From Marinicella gelatinilytica (lineage in GTDB: Bacteria; Pseudomonadota; Gammaproteobacteria; Xanthomonadales; Marinicellaceae): 64,000 bases of DNA. Positions within the stretch are counted from its first letter, which is position 1. Each line of letters opens with the position of its first letter. Positions 24,666 to 33,620 of this stretch are shown here, piece by piece. Under the pieces are notes generated by a model. The model worked only from the letters and a program-made list of their open reading frames with translations, searched no databases and was not told the DNA's origin. The stretch covers positions 1-64,000 of the forward strand of contig NZ_JAPMLN010000017.1 in the NCBI RefSeq assembly GCF_026410405.1, in the 5' to 3' direction. The translations under genes and the position numbers were made by a program.

Positions 24666-27032
24666 TTAGTTACGCAGCGGTTTACCGGTTTTCAGGGTAT
24701 GTTCGATGCGCTGTAATGTTTTGGGCATTTGAATCAGCTCGATAAAGTAATGGCGTTCCAGATCCAATAGGTATTGTTCACTCACCAGGCTGCCAGATTC
24801 CACAAAACCACCGGCTAAGACGATGGCAATGCGTTTGGCAATGGCGTAATCATGTTCTGAGATCATATGACCTTCGAGCATATTGGCCAGCAGCATTTCC
24901 ATATTGGCAATCGCCGGTGTCCCGGCGACTTTAATATGTTGCTCTTGCACAGGCGGGCGATAACCTTTCTCTGCTAGATAAGCGGCTTTGGCTTTGGCTA
25001 CGTAGAGTATTTCATGGGGATTAAAGACCACTTCACTGTGGCTGTCTAAGAAGCCGATCTGTTGAGCTTCAGCGGCACTGCCGGAGACTTGGGCCATGGC
25101 CACGGCTTTAAAGTAATGCTCCAACATCGGATACAGATCATTGCCAAAGGTGTCTTTCGCGGTACGGCGGGCAATCTCTTTTAAGCCCCCGCCGGCCGGT
25201 AATAAACCCACACCGGCTTCGACTAAACCGATATAACTTTCAAAGGCGGCGACCACAGCATCGGCATGAATGGAAAATTCACAACCACCGCCTAACACCA
25301 TGCCACGGGTGGCAACCACCACCGGTACCCCGCAAAAGCGCAGGGCTTGGGATGTTTGTTGGAATTCATTAACAAGCGCTTCCACTTGTGCCACTTGTCC
25401 GGCAGCCACGGCTTGTGCCGCCGGTGCCAGATTGGCGCCTAAGGTAAAGGGTTCTTCGGTTTGCCAAATCACCAAACCTTTATAGTCTTGTTCGGCCAGT
25501 TGTGTGGCTTTGCGCAAGCCTTTTAACACGCCATCAGAGATAATGTGCTTTTTGGTTTTAAAGCTAACAATGGCGATGCCGTCACCTTGGTGCCACATGC
25601 GAATGTCATCGTCTTCAAATACGGCGTCACCGTAGTTTACGGTTTCACCCAATAAACTGTCGGGGAATAATTGACGCTGGTAAACGGCTGCTTCAGAGCG
25701 GGGCTTAAAGACCTTGTCTGCAGAAGAGTATGATCCACGGGCCTGGTGGACACCTTTGACTTCAAGTACCCAGCTTGGTAAAGCCACATTGGCCATGGTT
25801 TGGCCGGCTTGAATGTCTTGTTCGATTAAGGCTGCAACCTGTTCCCAACCACCGGCTTGCCAGGTTTCAAAGGGACCGTGGCTGTAGCCAAAGCCCCAAC
25901 GAATGGCGAAATCAATGTCACGCGCGGTGTCGGCAATGTCAGACAACTGGTAGGCACAGTAATGGAATAAATCACGGAAAATCGACCACAAGAATTGCGC
26001 TTGTTTGTTGTCTTTTAAGGCGTGTAATTGTTGTAAGCGCTCTTGGGGTTTGGCTTTTTTCATAATGGCCAAAACCGCCTCATCAATTTCGGCGTTTTGT
26101 TCGCGGTACTCTCCGGTTTCAGGATCGAGGACTAAAATGTCACGGCCTTTTTTCCAATAAACCCCACGCCCTGATTTTTGACCCAGTTGACCTTTTTCTA
26201 TCAAAGTCGCCATCCACTCGGGTTGTTGATAGTACTTGTGCCAGGGATCATCGGGCAAACCGTTATCCATGGTGGTGATGGTATGTGCCAGGGTATCCAA
26301 TCCGACCACATCGGCGGTGCGAAAGGTGGCTGATTTCGGTCGACCAATTAATACACCGGTGAGGGCGTCAATGGTTTCAAATGGAATACCTAAGCGTTGC
26401 CCATGGAACATGGTAGAAATAATGGAAAACACACCAATGCGGTTAGCAATAAAGTTGGGTGTGTCTTTGGCAATCACCACACCTTTGCCTAAGGTGGTGG
26501 TTAGAAACGCTTCCAGACGATCCAATACCGATTGTTCGGTGTCTTTGGTGGGAATTAATTCCACCAAATGCATATAACGCGGTGGATTAAAGAAATGCAC
26601 ACCACAGAATTTATGCTGCAAAGAATCCGGTAACACCGTGGCGAGTTCAGTGATACTTAAGCCCGAGGTATTGGTGGTAAACAAGGCGTCTTTGGCCACA
26701 TGGTCTTCGACGTTATCATAAACGGCTTTTTTAATGTCCATGCGTTCAGCCACAGCTTCAATCACCAGGTCAGCTTCAGATAACCGCTCTAAATGTTGAT
26801 CATAATTGACCGGTTCAATCAATTGCATGGCATCGGCGGTGCCAAAAGGTGCAGGCTTGAGTTTTTTTAAAACGGCCAGCGCCTTATTAACAATACCGTT
26901 GGCATCGCCGTCTTTGGCAGCCAAATCGTAAAGTAGTACCGGAATACCGGCATTGGCGCAATGGGCAGCGATTTGAGCGCCCATGACACCGGCGCCTAAG
27001 ATGGCGACTTTGTGAATATTTTTATTGGTCAT
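24666..27032 (-). CDS. 3-hydroxyacyl-CoA dehydrogenase/enoyl-CoA hydratase, FadN type
   Basis: A 788-aa bifunctional beta-oxidation enzyme with dehydrogenase first and hydratase last, the FadN order and opposite to FadB/FadJ. The Rossmann motif is GAGVMGAQIAAHCANAG near residue 11. HFFNPPRYMHLVELI and ANRIGVF mark the dehydrogenase core. The hydratase region has GMVLGGGCEF and GLVEAGVGLLPAGGG. The start at 27032 (ATG) gives an 11-nt overlap with the FadE-like gene; a TTG at 27044 is a weaker alternative. Probably works with the thiolase as a complex. Confidence 0.92.
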   Translation of the reverse strand: MTNKNIHKVAILGAGVMGAQIAAHCANAGIPVLLYDLAAKDGDANGIVNKALAVLKKLKPAPFGTADAMQLIEPVNYDQHLERLSEADLVIEAVAERMDIKKAVYDNVEDHVAKDALFTTNTSGLSITELATVLPDSLQHKFCGVHFFNPPRYMHLVELIPTKDTEQSVLDRLEAFLTTTLGKGVVIAKDTPNFIANRIGVFSIISTMFHGQRLGIPFETIDALTGVLIGRPKSATFRTADVVGLDTLAHTITTMDNGLPDDPWHKYYQQPEWMATLIEKGQLGQKSGRGVYWKKGRDILVLDPETGEYREQNAEIDEAVLAIMKKAKPQERLQQLHALKDNKQAQFLWSIFRDLFHYCAYQLSDIADTARDIDFAIRWGFGYSHGPFETWQAGGWEQVAALIEQDIQAGQTMANVALPSWVLEVKGVHQARGSYSSADKVFKPRSEAAVYQRQLFPDSLLGETVNYGDAVFEDDDIRMWHQGDGIAIVSFKTKKHIISDGVLKGLRKATQLAEQDYKGLVIWQTEEPFTLGANLAPAAQAVAAGQVAQVEALVNEFQQTSQALRFCGVPVVVATRGMVLGGGCEFSIHADAVVAAFESYIGLVEAGVGLLPAGGGLKEIARRTAKDTFGNDLYPMLEHYFKAVAMAQVSGSAAEAQQIGFLDSHSEVVFNPHEILYVAKAKAAYLAEKGYRPPVQEQHIKVAGTPAIANMEMLLANMLEGHMISEHDYAIAKRIAIVLAGGFVESGSLVSEQYLLDLERHYFIELIQMPKTLQRIEHTLKTGKPLRN

Positions 27033-29352
27033 AATGGGTTCCAAAATGGTTAATGATTTCTAAATCGTGAATGGCATCATAGGCAGCGCGTAATTGTTCG
27101 GCTTGTTCTACGCTGATGATGCCGGCGGCTAATGAGCGGTCAATCAAAACTTGATAGTTCTTACTGGTCACCGTTAATCCGGTGGCATTGGTGACCGCGG
27201 TTTCAATATTTTTTGCAGCCAGTAATTGATGACTGGCATCGGCCACCCGGGTGATACTGCGGGTGGCTTGAATGGGGTGTTGTAAGCCATTTTCAGGTAA
27301 TGGCTCAAGCATCTCATCGGTGGCAAAACCGGCCGGATGAAATGGTTTTCCGAATGGAAAGATTAGGACTTTTAAAAATAGCGATGGATAGTGATTAAAG
27401 GCACTGTTGATACTTTGATTGAGTGCTTTTTGACATAAGTAATAACTGTCACGCAGAGATTGTTTCAAAACAAAACGTCGCATGTCATGGTTCTTATGTT
27501 GTCGATATTCGCTTAATACCGCCACTTGGGTGATGAGGTGTTGATTACATTCCGCTAAAAAAGCAGTAAATTCAGTGTTATTGTCTTTACGCAATGACCA
27601 TTTGATTAAGGCTAAATCAGCCACCAGTGCATAGCTGCTGCTTAAGCGACGAATGCGGTTTTTATGTTTTGATTTTCGCCAGAAAAAACGCCCCAGCCAT
27701 GATGTTCGGACGGAATAGACCCATATTTTGGTTACGTTGTGCAAAATATAAGCCATGTGCTTGAATAACAATTTATCGACTTTTTTGGAATCAATTTGAC
27801 TCTTTTCTAACTCAGCAATTTCCAGTTTGTACCAGGGATGTGCTGATAAAGCCACTTTTTTCATCAGTGGCAATTGATTGATTTCGTGGCTGTGACCATC
27901 CAGTTCCATGCTCAGGTGTTTAACACGAAAATATTGATTTAATTTATGTTCGCTTTTTATTTGGTGAGCATGTGAGCCTAAAATTGTCCGCAGCCAATTG
28001 AGTTGTTGCAAGCTGTCATCAAACAGACTGTTTTTAAATAAAATGTTACTGTAGCTCATTAATGGCTTTTGGCCATTTATTAAGGCAGTTTGTTGGACAT
28101 TGATAAGCCGTTGACGGTAACTAAATTGACGATTCAGTTGCTTTCTCACCAGGCGATAATCCATCAGTGGCCGTGAGTTTTGTTTTTTAATGTGCGCAAA
28201 GTACCAGGAAAAATAGCTGGCACTGTCCTGAATATAGCGAGACACCGCTGCCGGCCAAATTCCTGCCCCCTGCGCTTGGTTGACATATAGTTGTTTGATG
28301 CCTTGATTGATGGCCGCGTTTCCGCCAATAATTTGACTCAATGGAATAAAAATATCCTTTGCTGAACAGCGATAATATTTGAATAAACCTTTATAAACTT
28401 CATTACCAGGAATTACTTTGATGTCGTCATGTTCGCTGTCAAATAAGCACAATACCGTGCCTAATCGTGTGTGATTGCTTATTTCATTGGTAAAATCACT
28501 TAAATTAACGGCCAGATAAAACACCGATGAACGTGCGGTACCTAACATGATAATGTCTGTAAAACTTAAGCGAATACCCACGGTGTCTTGCGCTTTATGA
28601 AGTTCGGTTTCAACCCGACCTTCAATGGAAGAGCGACCATTTTCCAATAACTCATATAAGAACGTGGTGTTTAAGAAAGGTTGTTTGTGGCCTTTTGCAA
28701 AAGCCGGTAAATAATGATCACATTGTTCTTTGGTGCCATAACGGCTAATTAAACTGATGACCGATTCAGTATTGATAATTCCAATCAGTGCGGCTAATAA
28801 AGGGTTATATTGACTGATACCATTAATAATATGTGCCACATCACGGCGATTAAAGCCGTGGCCGGCATATTTTTTTTTGATGGCTAAGGCTGAAATGCCA
28901 TGTTCGCTGAGAAAATGCCGATAGCGTTCGGGATCCATATCAGATTTTTGGCCTATGCTGTTAAGGAAATTTTGCGCATCCTCAGAAGGCTTGGATTCGG
29001 GGATTTGGTAACTGAAATCAGGTTGACCGTTGTAAATGGCTTTTTCAAAATCAGTGACTAGCCAGCCATCATCAATGTTTTTAAAGCGTTGCCAGTTAAT
29101 GCGGTCTTTGCTGTTAAATACCCGTAGAAAAGGTAAGGTAAAAAATAACCGACGAAGATGACTAAAATTGCCAATAATAATGATATTTAGAATTAAAAAC
29201 AGGGTGATGATGCCTTGGGTATTGGTAATTAATTTTAACTTGTAGCATATAAAAGGTGTGAAGAACCAGAATATTGACAACATCCAAAAAGGCAGTCGAT
29301 AATAGAGATGAATGATTAATATAAAAAATAATGTCAAAAAGTAAATGACCAT
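27022..29352 (-). CDS. Divergent FadE-like acyl-CoA dehydrogenase
   Basis: A 776-aa protein with three hydrophobic N-terminal spans, an acyl-CoA dehydrogenase-like middle and a C-terminal region like that of FadE (DUF1974). It aligns by eye with E. coli FadE throughout. The SPEAGSD substrate/FAD motif of FadE is replaced by FLYELLENG. The VEGANILTR block that carries the active-site region reads LDGHSHEIN. The enzyme may therefore be inactive or altered. I use the ATG at 29352, four bases past the regulator's stop; a TTG at 29382 would add ten residues inside that gene. Co-transcribed with the TetR gene and the FadN-like gene. Confidence 0.75.
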   Translation of the reverse strand: MVIYFLTLFFILIIHLYYRLPFWMLSIFWFFTPFICYKLKLITNTQGIITLFLILNIIIIGNFSHLRRLFFTLPFLRVFNSKDRINWQRFKNIDDGWLVTDFEKAIYNGQPDFSYQIPESKPSEDAQNFLNSIGQKSDMDPERYRHFLSEHGISALAIKKKYAGHGFNRRDVAHIINGISQYNPLLAALIGIINTESVISLISRYGTKEQCDHYLPAFAKGHKQPFLNTTFLYELLENGRSSIEGRVETELHKAQDTVGIRLSFTDIIMLGTARSSVFYLAVNLSDFTNEISNHTRLGTVLCLFDSEHDDIKVIPGNEVYKGLFKYYRCSAKDIFIPLSQIIGGNAAINQGIKQLYVNQAQGAGIWPAAVSRYIQDSASYFSWYFAHIKKQNSRPLMDYRLVRKQLNRQFSYRQRLINVQQTALINGQKPLMSYSNILFKNSLFDDSLQQLNWLRTILGSHAHQIKSEHKLNQYFRVKHLSMELDGHSHEINQLPLMKKVALSAHPWYKLEIAELEKSQIDSKKVDKLLFKHMAYILHNVTKIWVYSVRTSWLGRFFWRKSKHKNRIRRLSSSYALVADLALIKWSLRKDNNTEFTAFLAECNQHLITQVAVLSEYRQHKNHDMRRFVLKQSLRDSYYLCQKALNQSINSAFNHYPSLFLKVLIFPFGKPFHPAGFATDEMLEPLPENGLQHPIQATRSITRVADASHQLLAAKNIETAVTNATGLTVTSKNYQVLIDRSLAAGIISVEQAEQLRAAYDAIHDLEIINHFGTHYDQ

Positions 29353-29356
29353 GAGT

Positions 29357-29980
29357 TTATGTGCGCAAAGCTGCTTTGGCAAACTCGATTAATTCAGCCA
29401 CTGACTTTTCAAAATATTCGGCTTCAGGCATTTGTCGGGCGACACTTGTGGCGCCGAAATGCCCCATGGTGTAGGTGAGTGCGCCAATAATAAAATGAAA
29501 ACGCCAAAAAATGGTTTCACGCGGTAACTCAGGGCAGGCCAAGCCGATGGCTTCAGCAAATGCCTTAATAATTGGCGCATAACGGTCTTTCATTAGTTCA
29601 TGTAAAGATTCGCTTTGCTCTGCATAAGCTCGGGCCAGCACTTGCATAAATATACGACCGCCTTGATGCTCATCATTAATCATAAAAAGAGCAGGAGCGA
29701 TAAAGGCGTGCAAGATTTGTTCTAGATTACACACTTTATTTGAATCGCCTTGATTCAATTCATCTAACATACTTTTGCGGATGTCAAAGAGATTGTTCAA
29801 GCGGCGTTCCAAAACCTGATCAATGAGTTGTTGTTTGTTGCCAAAATGATAGTTTATCGCTGCCAAGTTAGTGTGGGCGCGCTGGCTGATTTTACGAATT
29901 GACAGTTCTGAAAATCCATGTTCCGCAATCAGTTTTTCGGTGCTGTTAAGTATCCGTTCCTTTGTTGATAGTGTACTCAT
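29357..29980 (-). CDS. TetR-family regulator, PsrA-like
   Basis: A 207-aa repressor. The helix-turn-helix lies at about residues 20-50 (FSELSIRKISQRAHTNLAAINYHFGNKQQLI), very close to PsrA of Pseudomonas, which senses long-chain acyl groups and represses beta-oxidation genes. It is the first gene of the beta-oxidation operon, so control of that operon is likely. The ATG at 29980 is preferred since TetR proteins begin a few residues before KERIL; ATG at 30010 and TTG at 30037 lie further upstream. A PsrA-like site lies upstream. Confidence 0.88.
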   Translation of the reverse strand: MSTLSTKERILNSTEKLIAEHGFSELSIRKISQRAHTNLAAINYHFGNKQQLIDQVLERRLNNLFDIRKSMLDELNQGDSNKVCNLEQILHAFIAPALFMINDEHQGGRIFMQVLARAYAEQSESLHELMKDRYAPIIKAFAEAIGLACPELPRETIFWRFHFIIGALTYTMGHFGATSVARQMPEAEYFEKSVAELIEFAKAALRT

Positions 29981-30036
29981 GCCTGAATGAAATAAGAAAG
30001 GTTCAGGCATTTTATAAGATAGCTGGGTAAGACGCA

Positions 30037-30056
30037 ATTCAAACGACTGTTTAAAT
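30037..30056 (-). promoter_or_regulatory. PsrA-type operator candidate
   Basis: ATTCAAACGACTGTTTAAAT contains CAAAC-N4-GTTTA, matching the published PsrA consensus [GC]AAAC-N2-4-GTTT[GC] except the last base. It lies about 60 bp upstream of the regulator's start, in the expected promoter region. Confidence 0.5.
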
Positions 30057-30142
30057 CGCTATTTAATTGCGTGGCCATTCATGTTCCGGCTTTTATTGAC
30101 AGCAAAAAATTGTTACAATGCCTGACGTTTTGTCCTCAGGTC

Positions 30143-30178
30143 ATAAGGTGTCGCTTAACGTCTGTTAAGTGATCTTAT
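30143..30178 (+). other. Hairpin in the ndk leader
   Basis: CGCTTAAC (30152-30159) and GTTAAGTG (30164-30171) pair around a GTCT loop, and flanking ATAAG/CTTAT extend the stem. The hairpin lies about 90 bases before ndk and downstream of a possible -10 TACAAT near 30114. It may be a leader structure or a weak terminator. Confidence 0.4.
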
Positions 30179-30269
30179 CGACCATTTTAATAATAAGTAT
30201 TTAGAAAATGGCGTAAATATCAGAAATTAAATGGTTTTGTCTTGATATTAAATGTCAAATGGAGTAAAA

Positions 30270-30689
30270 ATGACTGTGCAAAGAACTTTATCAATCATTA
30301 AGCCGGATGCGGTTAAGAAGAACGTTATCGGTCAAATATATCAGCGTTTTGAAGATGGTGGCTTAAAAATTGTTGCTGCTAAAATGAAGCAACTGAGTCA
30401 ATCAGAAGCTGAAGGTTTTTATGCGGTGCATAAAGAACGTCCTTTTTTTGCTGATTTAGTAAAATTTATGACCTCAGGCCCGGTCATGATTCAAGTCTTG
30501 GAAGGCGATAACGCCATTGCAAAGAACAGAGAAATAATGGGTGCCACAAATCCGAAAGAAGCCGATGCCGGTACCATACGTGCGGACTTTGCCGATAGTA
30601 TTGATGCCAATGCTGTCCACGGCTCAGACGCCCCTGAAACAGCAGCTGTTGAGATTGCTTATTTTTTCTCGACAATAGATTTGACGTAA
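30270..30689 (+). CDS. ndk: Nucleoside diphosphate kinase
   Basis: A 139-aa cytosolic kinase that balances NTP pools by phosphate transfer through a His. The catalytic His is in NAVHGSD and the N-terminus [11 protein letters not shown] is family standard. The start at 30270 follows GGAG with five bases of spacing; an ATG six codons upstream is not conserved. It leads into rlmN-pilW-rodZ, as in many gammaproteobacteria. Confidence 0.97.
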   Translation: MTVQRTLSIIKPDAVKKNVIGQIYQRFEDGGLKIVAAKMKQLSQSEAEGFYAVHKERPFFADLVKFMTSGPVMIQVLEGDNAIAKNREIMGATNPKEADAGTIRADFADSIDANAVHGSDAPETAAVEIAYFFSTIDLT

Positions 30690-30700
30690 TGTGAAAAACT

Positions 30701-31801
30701 TTGACTAACCCAAAAAAAAACCTACTCGATTACGACCGACTACAATTGGAAAAGCTGTTCACTGATTTCGGTGAACAGCGTTTTCGCGCCACCCAAGCCA
30801 TGAAATGGATTTACGGGGATTATCAGTTAGATTTTCAACAATTCACCAATTTCTCTAAAACTTTACGCGATAAAATGGCGGCTCATTTCAATACCGCTGT
30901 GCCGGAATTAGTCAGTGAGCATCAATCCACTGATGGTACCATCAAATGGTTGTTAAAGATGGACAGTGATAACGCCATCGAAACTGTATATATTCCTGAA
31001 AAGAATCGGGGGACACTCTGTGTCTCATCGCAAGTGGGTTGTTCTCTAAACTGTACTTTTTGTGCCACCGGTGCCCAAGGCTTTAATCGTCACTTAACCA
31101 CAGCAGAGATCATTGCCCAAGTTTGGGTGGCCGCCAAGCAGCTCAATCACAGCCATAAAAATCGTCGCATAACCAATGTGGTGATGATGGGTATGGGTGA
31201 GCCGTTGGCTAATTATGAACGGGTGTTACCGGCCTTAAATATTATGCGAGATGATTTTGGTTTTGGTTTTGCTAATAAACGGGTGACGGTCAGTACCTCA
31301 GGACTGGTGCCACAAATTAGACAGTTAAATGCCGATGCAGATGTTTCGTTGGCGGTGTCTTTACACGCTCCCACGGATGAATTAAGAGAGCAACTGGTAC
31401 CATTGAATAAAAAATACAACATTGCCAGTTTACTGGCAGCTTGTCGTGAGTTTGTTGCCGATAAGAAAAAAGCACGAATAACCTTCGAATATACAGTGAT
31501 AGGTGATGTTAATGATGGCGCTGAGCAAGCACGCGCATTAACGCGATTGTTACGTGATATCCCTTGTAAGATTAATTTAATTCCCTTTAATCCGTTTCCG
31601 GGCACACGCTATAAGTCACCAAGCGCTAAAAAAGTCGACCAGTTCAAAGAAATATGTATGGCGGCGGGCTACATTTGCACCGTGCGTAAAACCCGTGGTG
31701 ATGACATTGCCGCTGCATGCGGTCAATTGGCAGGTGAGTTTATGGATCGAACGCGGCGTTCTGCAAACATCACCAAGAAAATACCTTTGGAGGTTCGATG
31801 A
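30701..31801 (+). CDS. rlmN: Dual-specificity 23S rRNA/tRNA methyltransferase RlmN
   Basis: A 366-aa radical SAM enzyme that makes 2-methyladenosine at A2503 of 23S rRNA and A37 of some tRNAs. The iron-sulfur cluster motif is CSLNCTFC, and the catalytic Cys regions follow near ICTVRKTRGDDIAAACGQL. The start is TTG at 30701, giving NLLDYDRLQLEKLF as in the family; no ATG is available upstream in frame. The stop overlaps the pilW start by 4 nt. Confidence 0.96.
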   Translation: MTNPKKNLLDYDRLQLEKLFTDFGEQRFRATQAMKWIYGDYQLDFQQFTNFSKTLRDKMAAHFNTAVPELVSEHQSTDGTIKWLLKMDSDNAIETVYIPEKNRGTLCVSSQVGCSLNCTFCATGAQGFNRHLTTAEIIAQVWVAAKQLNHSHKNRRITNVVMMGMGEPLANYERVLPALNIMRDDFGFGFANKRVTVSTSGLVPQIRQLNADADVSLAVSLHAPTDELREQLVPLNKKYNIASLLAACREFVADKKKARITFEYTVIGDVNDGAEQARALTRLLRDIPCKINLIPFNPFPGTRYKSPSAKKVDQFKEICMAAGYICTVRKTRGDDIAAACGQLAGEFMDRTRRSANITKKIPLEVR

Positions 31802-32520
31802 AACACTGTTTTTTATGTCTCAGCATGATGTTGTTGGTGGCTTGTGCTCAAACCGGGCCCGCTACCGGATATGACGAGCCCACCAATCGATCTGATCCAA
31901 ACAGTCCGGCGATGTTAAATGTCAGAATGGGTGTAGCCTATTTTGAACGCCAGGATTACGATTTGGCGCTAGAGAAGCTAAAGCGTGCAATTGCTATGGA
32001 TCCCAAATTAGCCATTGCCCATTCAGCTCTGGCCTTGGTTTATAGCACCATGGGTGCAGGAAATGAAGCTTCAAAACATTACAAGGCCTCGGTCAAATTT
32101 GCGCCCAACGATCCCATTATTTTAAATAATTATGGTACTTTTTTATGCCAGCAAGGTGATTATAAAAAGGCCCTCGAATTCTATCAAAGAACATTAGCCA
32201 ATCCATTTTATAAAACACCTGAAACGGTGCATGAAAATGCCGGCGTTTGTTTAATGAAAGATGATTTGTTCGATGAGGCTGAACGACATTTTCGAGCGGC
32301 TTTATCGGTTAATCCCGAAATGACCGTGTCACTCTACAATATGGCTATTTTAAGTGCCGGCCAGGATCGGCCTCTTAAAGCCCGCGCTTTTATTCAGCGA
32401 TTGTCTCGATTACAAGCCTTGGATGAGCGTATGTTGACAGTTGCCTATCAAGTAGAGCGAAAATTAGGCAACGAAAATGAGGCCAATAAGTATTTAACAC
32501 AATTGAGAAAATTAAAATAA
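31798..32520 (+). CDS. pilW: Type IV pilus biogenesis/stability lipoprotein PilW
   Basis: A 240-aa lipoprotein (signal MLLVACAQ, so Cys is lipidated) made of tetratricopeptide repeats. It is the PilF/PilW pilotin that brings the PilQ secretin to the outer membrane. Its position between rlmN and rodZ is the usual one. Coupled to rlmN by a 4-nt ATGA overlap. Confidence 0.92.
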   Translation: MKHCFLCLSMMLLVACAQTGPATGYDEPTNRSDPNSPAMLNVRMGVAYFERQDYDLALEKLKRAIAMDPKLAIAHSALALVYSTMGAGNEASKHYKASVKFAPNDPIILNNYGTFLCQQGDYKKALEFYQRTLANPFYKTPETVHENAGVCLMKDDLFDEAERHFRAALSVNPEMTVSLYNMAILSAGQDRPLKARAFIQRLSRLQALDERMLTVAYQVERKLGNENEANKYLTQLRKLK

Positions 32521-32555
32521 CCCCACAAAACGTGGTAACAAACACATAGATAACC

Positions 32556-33509
32556 ATGACAGATAGTAAATCAAGCAAACTGACAATCGAACAATTAAGT
32601 GCCCACAGAGATAAGCAGGGTCTGTCTGTGGCTGAGGTGGCTAATCGCATTAAAGTCAGTCGTGAAATCATCAATTACATTGAAGAAGGTGAGTTCAATC
32701 GCATCGGTTCACCCACGTTTATTCGTGGCCATGTGGGTAATTACGCCAAAGAAATTGGCCTGGACCCGCGATCTGTTCTCAGTTTAGTCCCTGAAGAGCA
32801 TTTAAAGCCTTTTGAAATGAAACTATCCTCCAGTAAAGTTTCAAACCCCTTATCACGGGTAAAAACCCAATCAGGCGGCTTTGGTCGTTATGTGCTGGGA
32901 ACATTTTTAGTGGCTGCTTTGGGTTTGAGTTTTTATTTTGTTTATGACAAATGGGACAATGGCCAACAAGACAATGTTATTCAAACCGTACAATTAAACC
33001 AAGACACATCCACTAAAGATAATAATAAACAGAAAAAAGTGATTTACTCATCTTTACTTCCGCAAGCTGATTTACCGGAACAGCAGGCTGTCCAGGAAGA
33101 GAATATCGAAGCTGTTGACCATGATGAGAAATCTGAAATCATGACAGAAAGTTTTGATGGCGATACAGAGCCATCAGAAACACCAATGGATGAGGCTGAC
33201 AGTGATGCTGTTGAAGCACCGCAGCAAACTGATGCAGTCAATCAAGATGAGTCAGATAAGCCCATGTATTCCATACACTTTAATTTGGCTGAGCAAGCGT
33301 GGGTGTCCGTTAAAACCCAAAGTGGTACCCCTGTGATCACTGATTTGATTGGTCCCGGCGAGCGTCACTATTCAGCCAATGAGGCGATGCATTTTCGCAT
33401 CGGTAATGCCTCTAATACTGAGTTAAAAATCAATGGTGTTGAGGTTGATATGAGTCAAAATACCCGACAAAACGTGGCAGATTTCAACTGGCCGAAAGAT
33501 CAAGATTAA
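32556..33509 (+). CDS. rodZ: Cytoskeletal protein RodZ
   Basis: A 317-aa bitopic membrane protein that links MreB to the cell-wall machinery. An N-terminal helix-turn-helix (KQGLSVAEVANRIKVSREIINYIEEGEFNRI) is followed by one membrane span (YVLGTFLVAALGLSFYFVY) and an acidic linker. The C-terminal DUF4115 beta domain begins near SIHFNLAEQAWVSVKT. Cell shape role is by family. The usual next gene, ispG, is missing here and hisS follows after 111 bases. Confidence 0.93.
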   Translation: MTDSKSSKLTIEQLSAHRDKQGLSVAEVANRIKVSREIINYIEEGEFNRIGSPTFIRGHVGNYAKEIGLDPRSVLSLVPEEHLKPFEMKLSSSKVSNPLSRVKTQSGGFGRYVLGTFLVAALGLSFYFVYDKWDNGQQDNVIQTVQLNQDTSTKDNNKQKKVIYSSLLPQADLPEQQAVQEENIEAVDHDEKSEIMTESFDGDTEPSETPMDEADSDAVEAPQQTDAVNQDESDKPMYSIHFNLAEQAWVSVKTQSGTPVITDLIGPGERHYSANEAMHFRIGNASNTELKINGVEVDMSQNTRQNVADFNWPKDQD

Positions 33510-33620
33510 ACGGTTACCTTAAGATACAACCGTAAATTTAAAAAATTCTGAAACAGCTCATGACGTGGCGAGCCCTGTCATATAAAATAGCCTGTGATTC
33601 TTTGAAAATAAGGTAAATAC

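Noticed and set aside
30096-30119. TTGACA...TACAAT as the ndk promoter
   Set aside because: The spacer is only about 12 bp, too short for a sigma-70 promoter; the TACAAT alone may be used with another -35.
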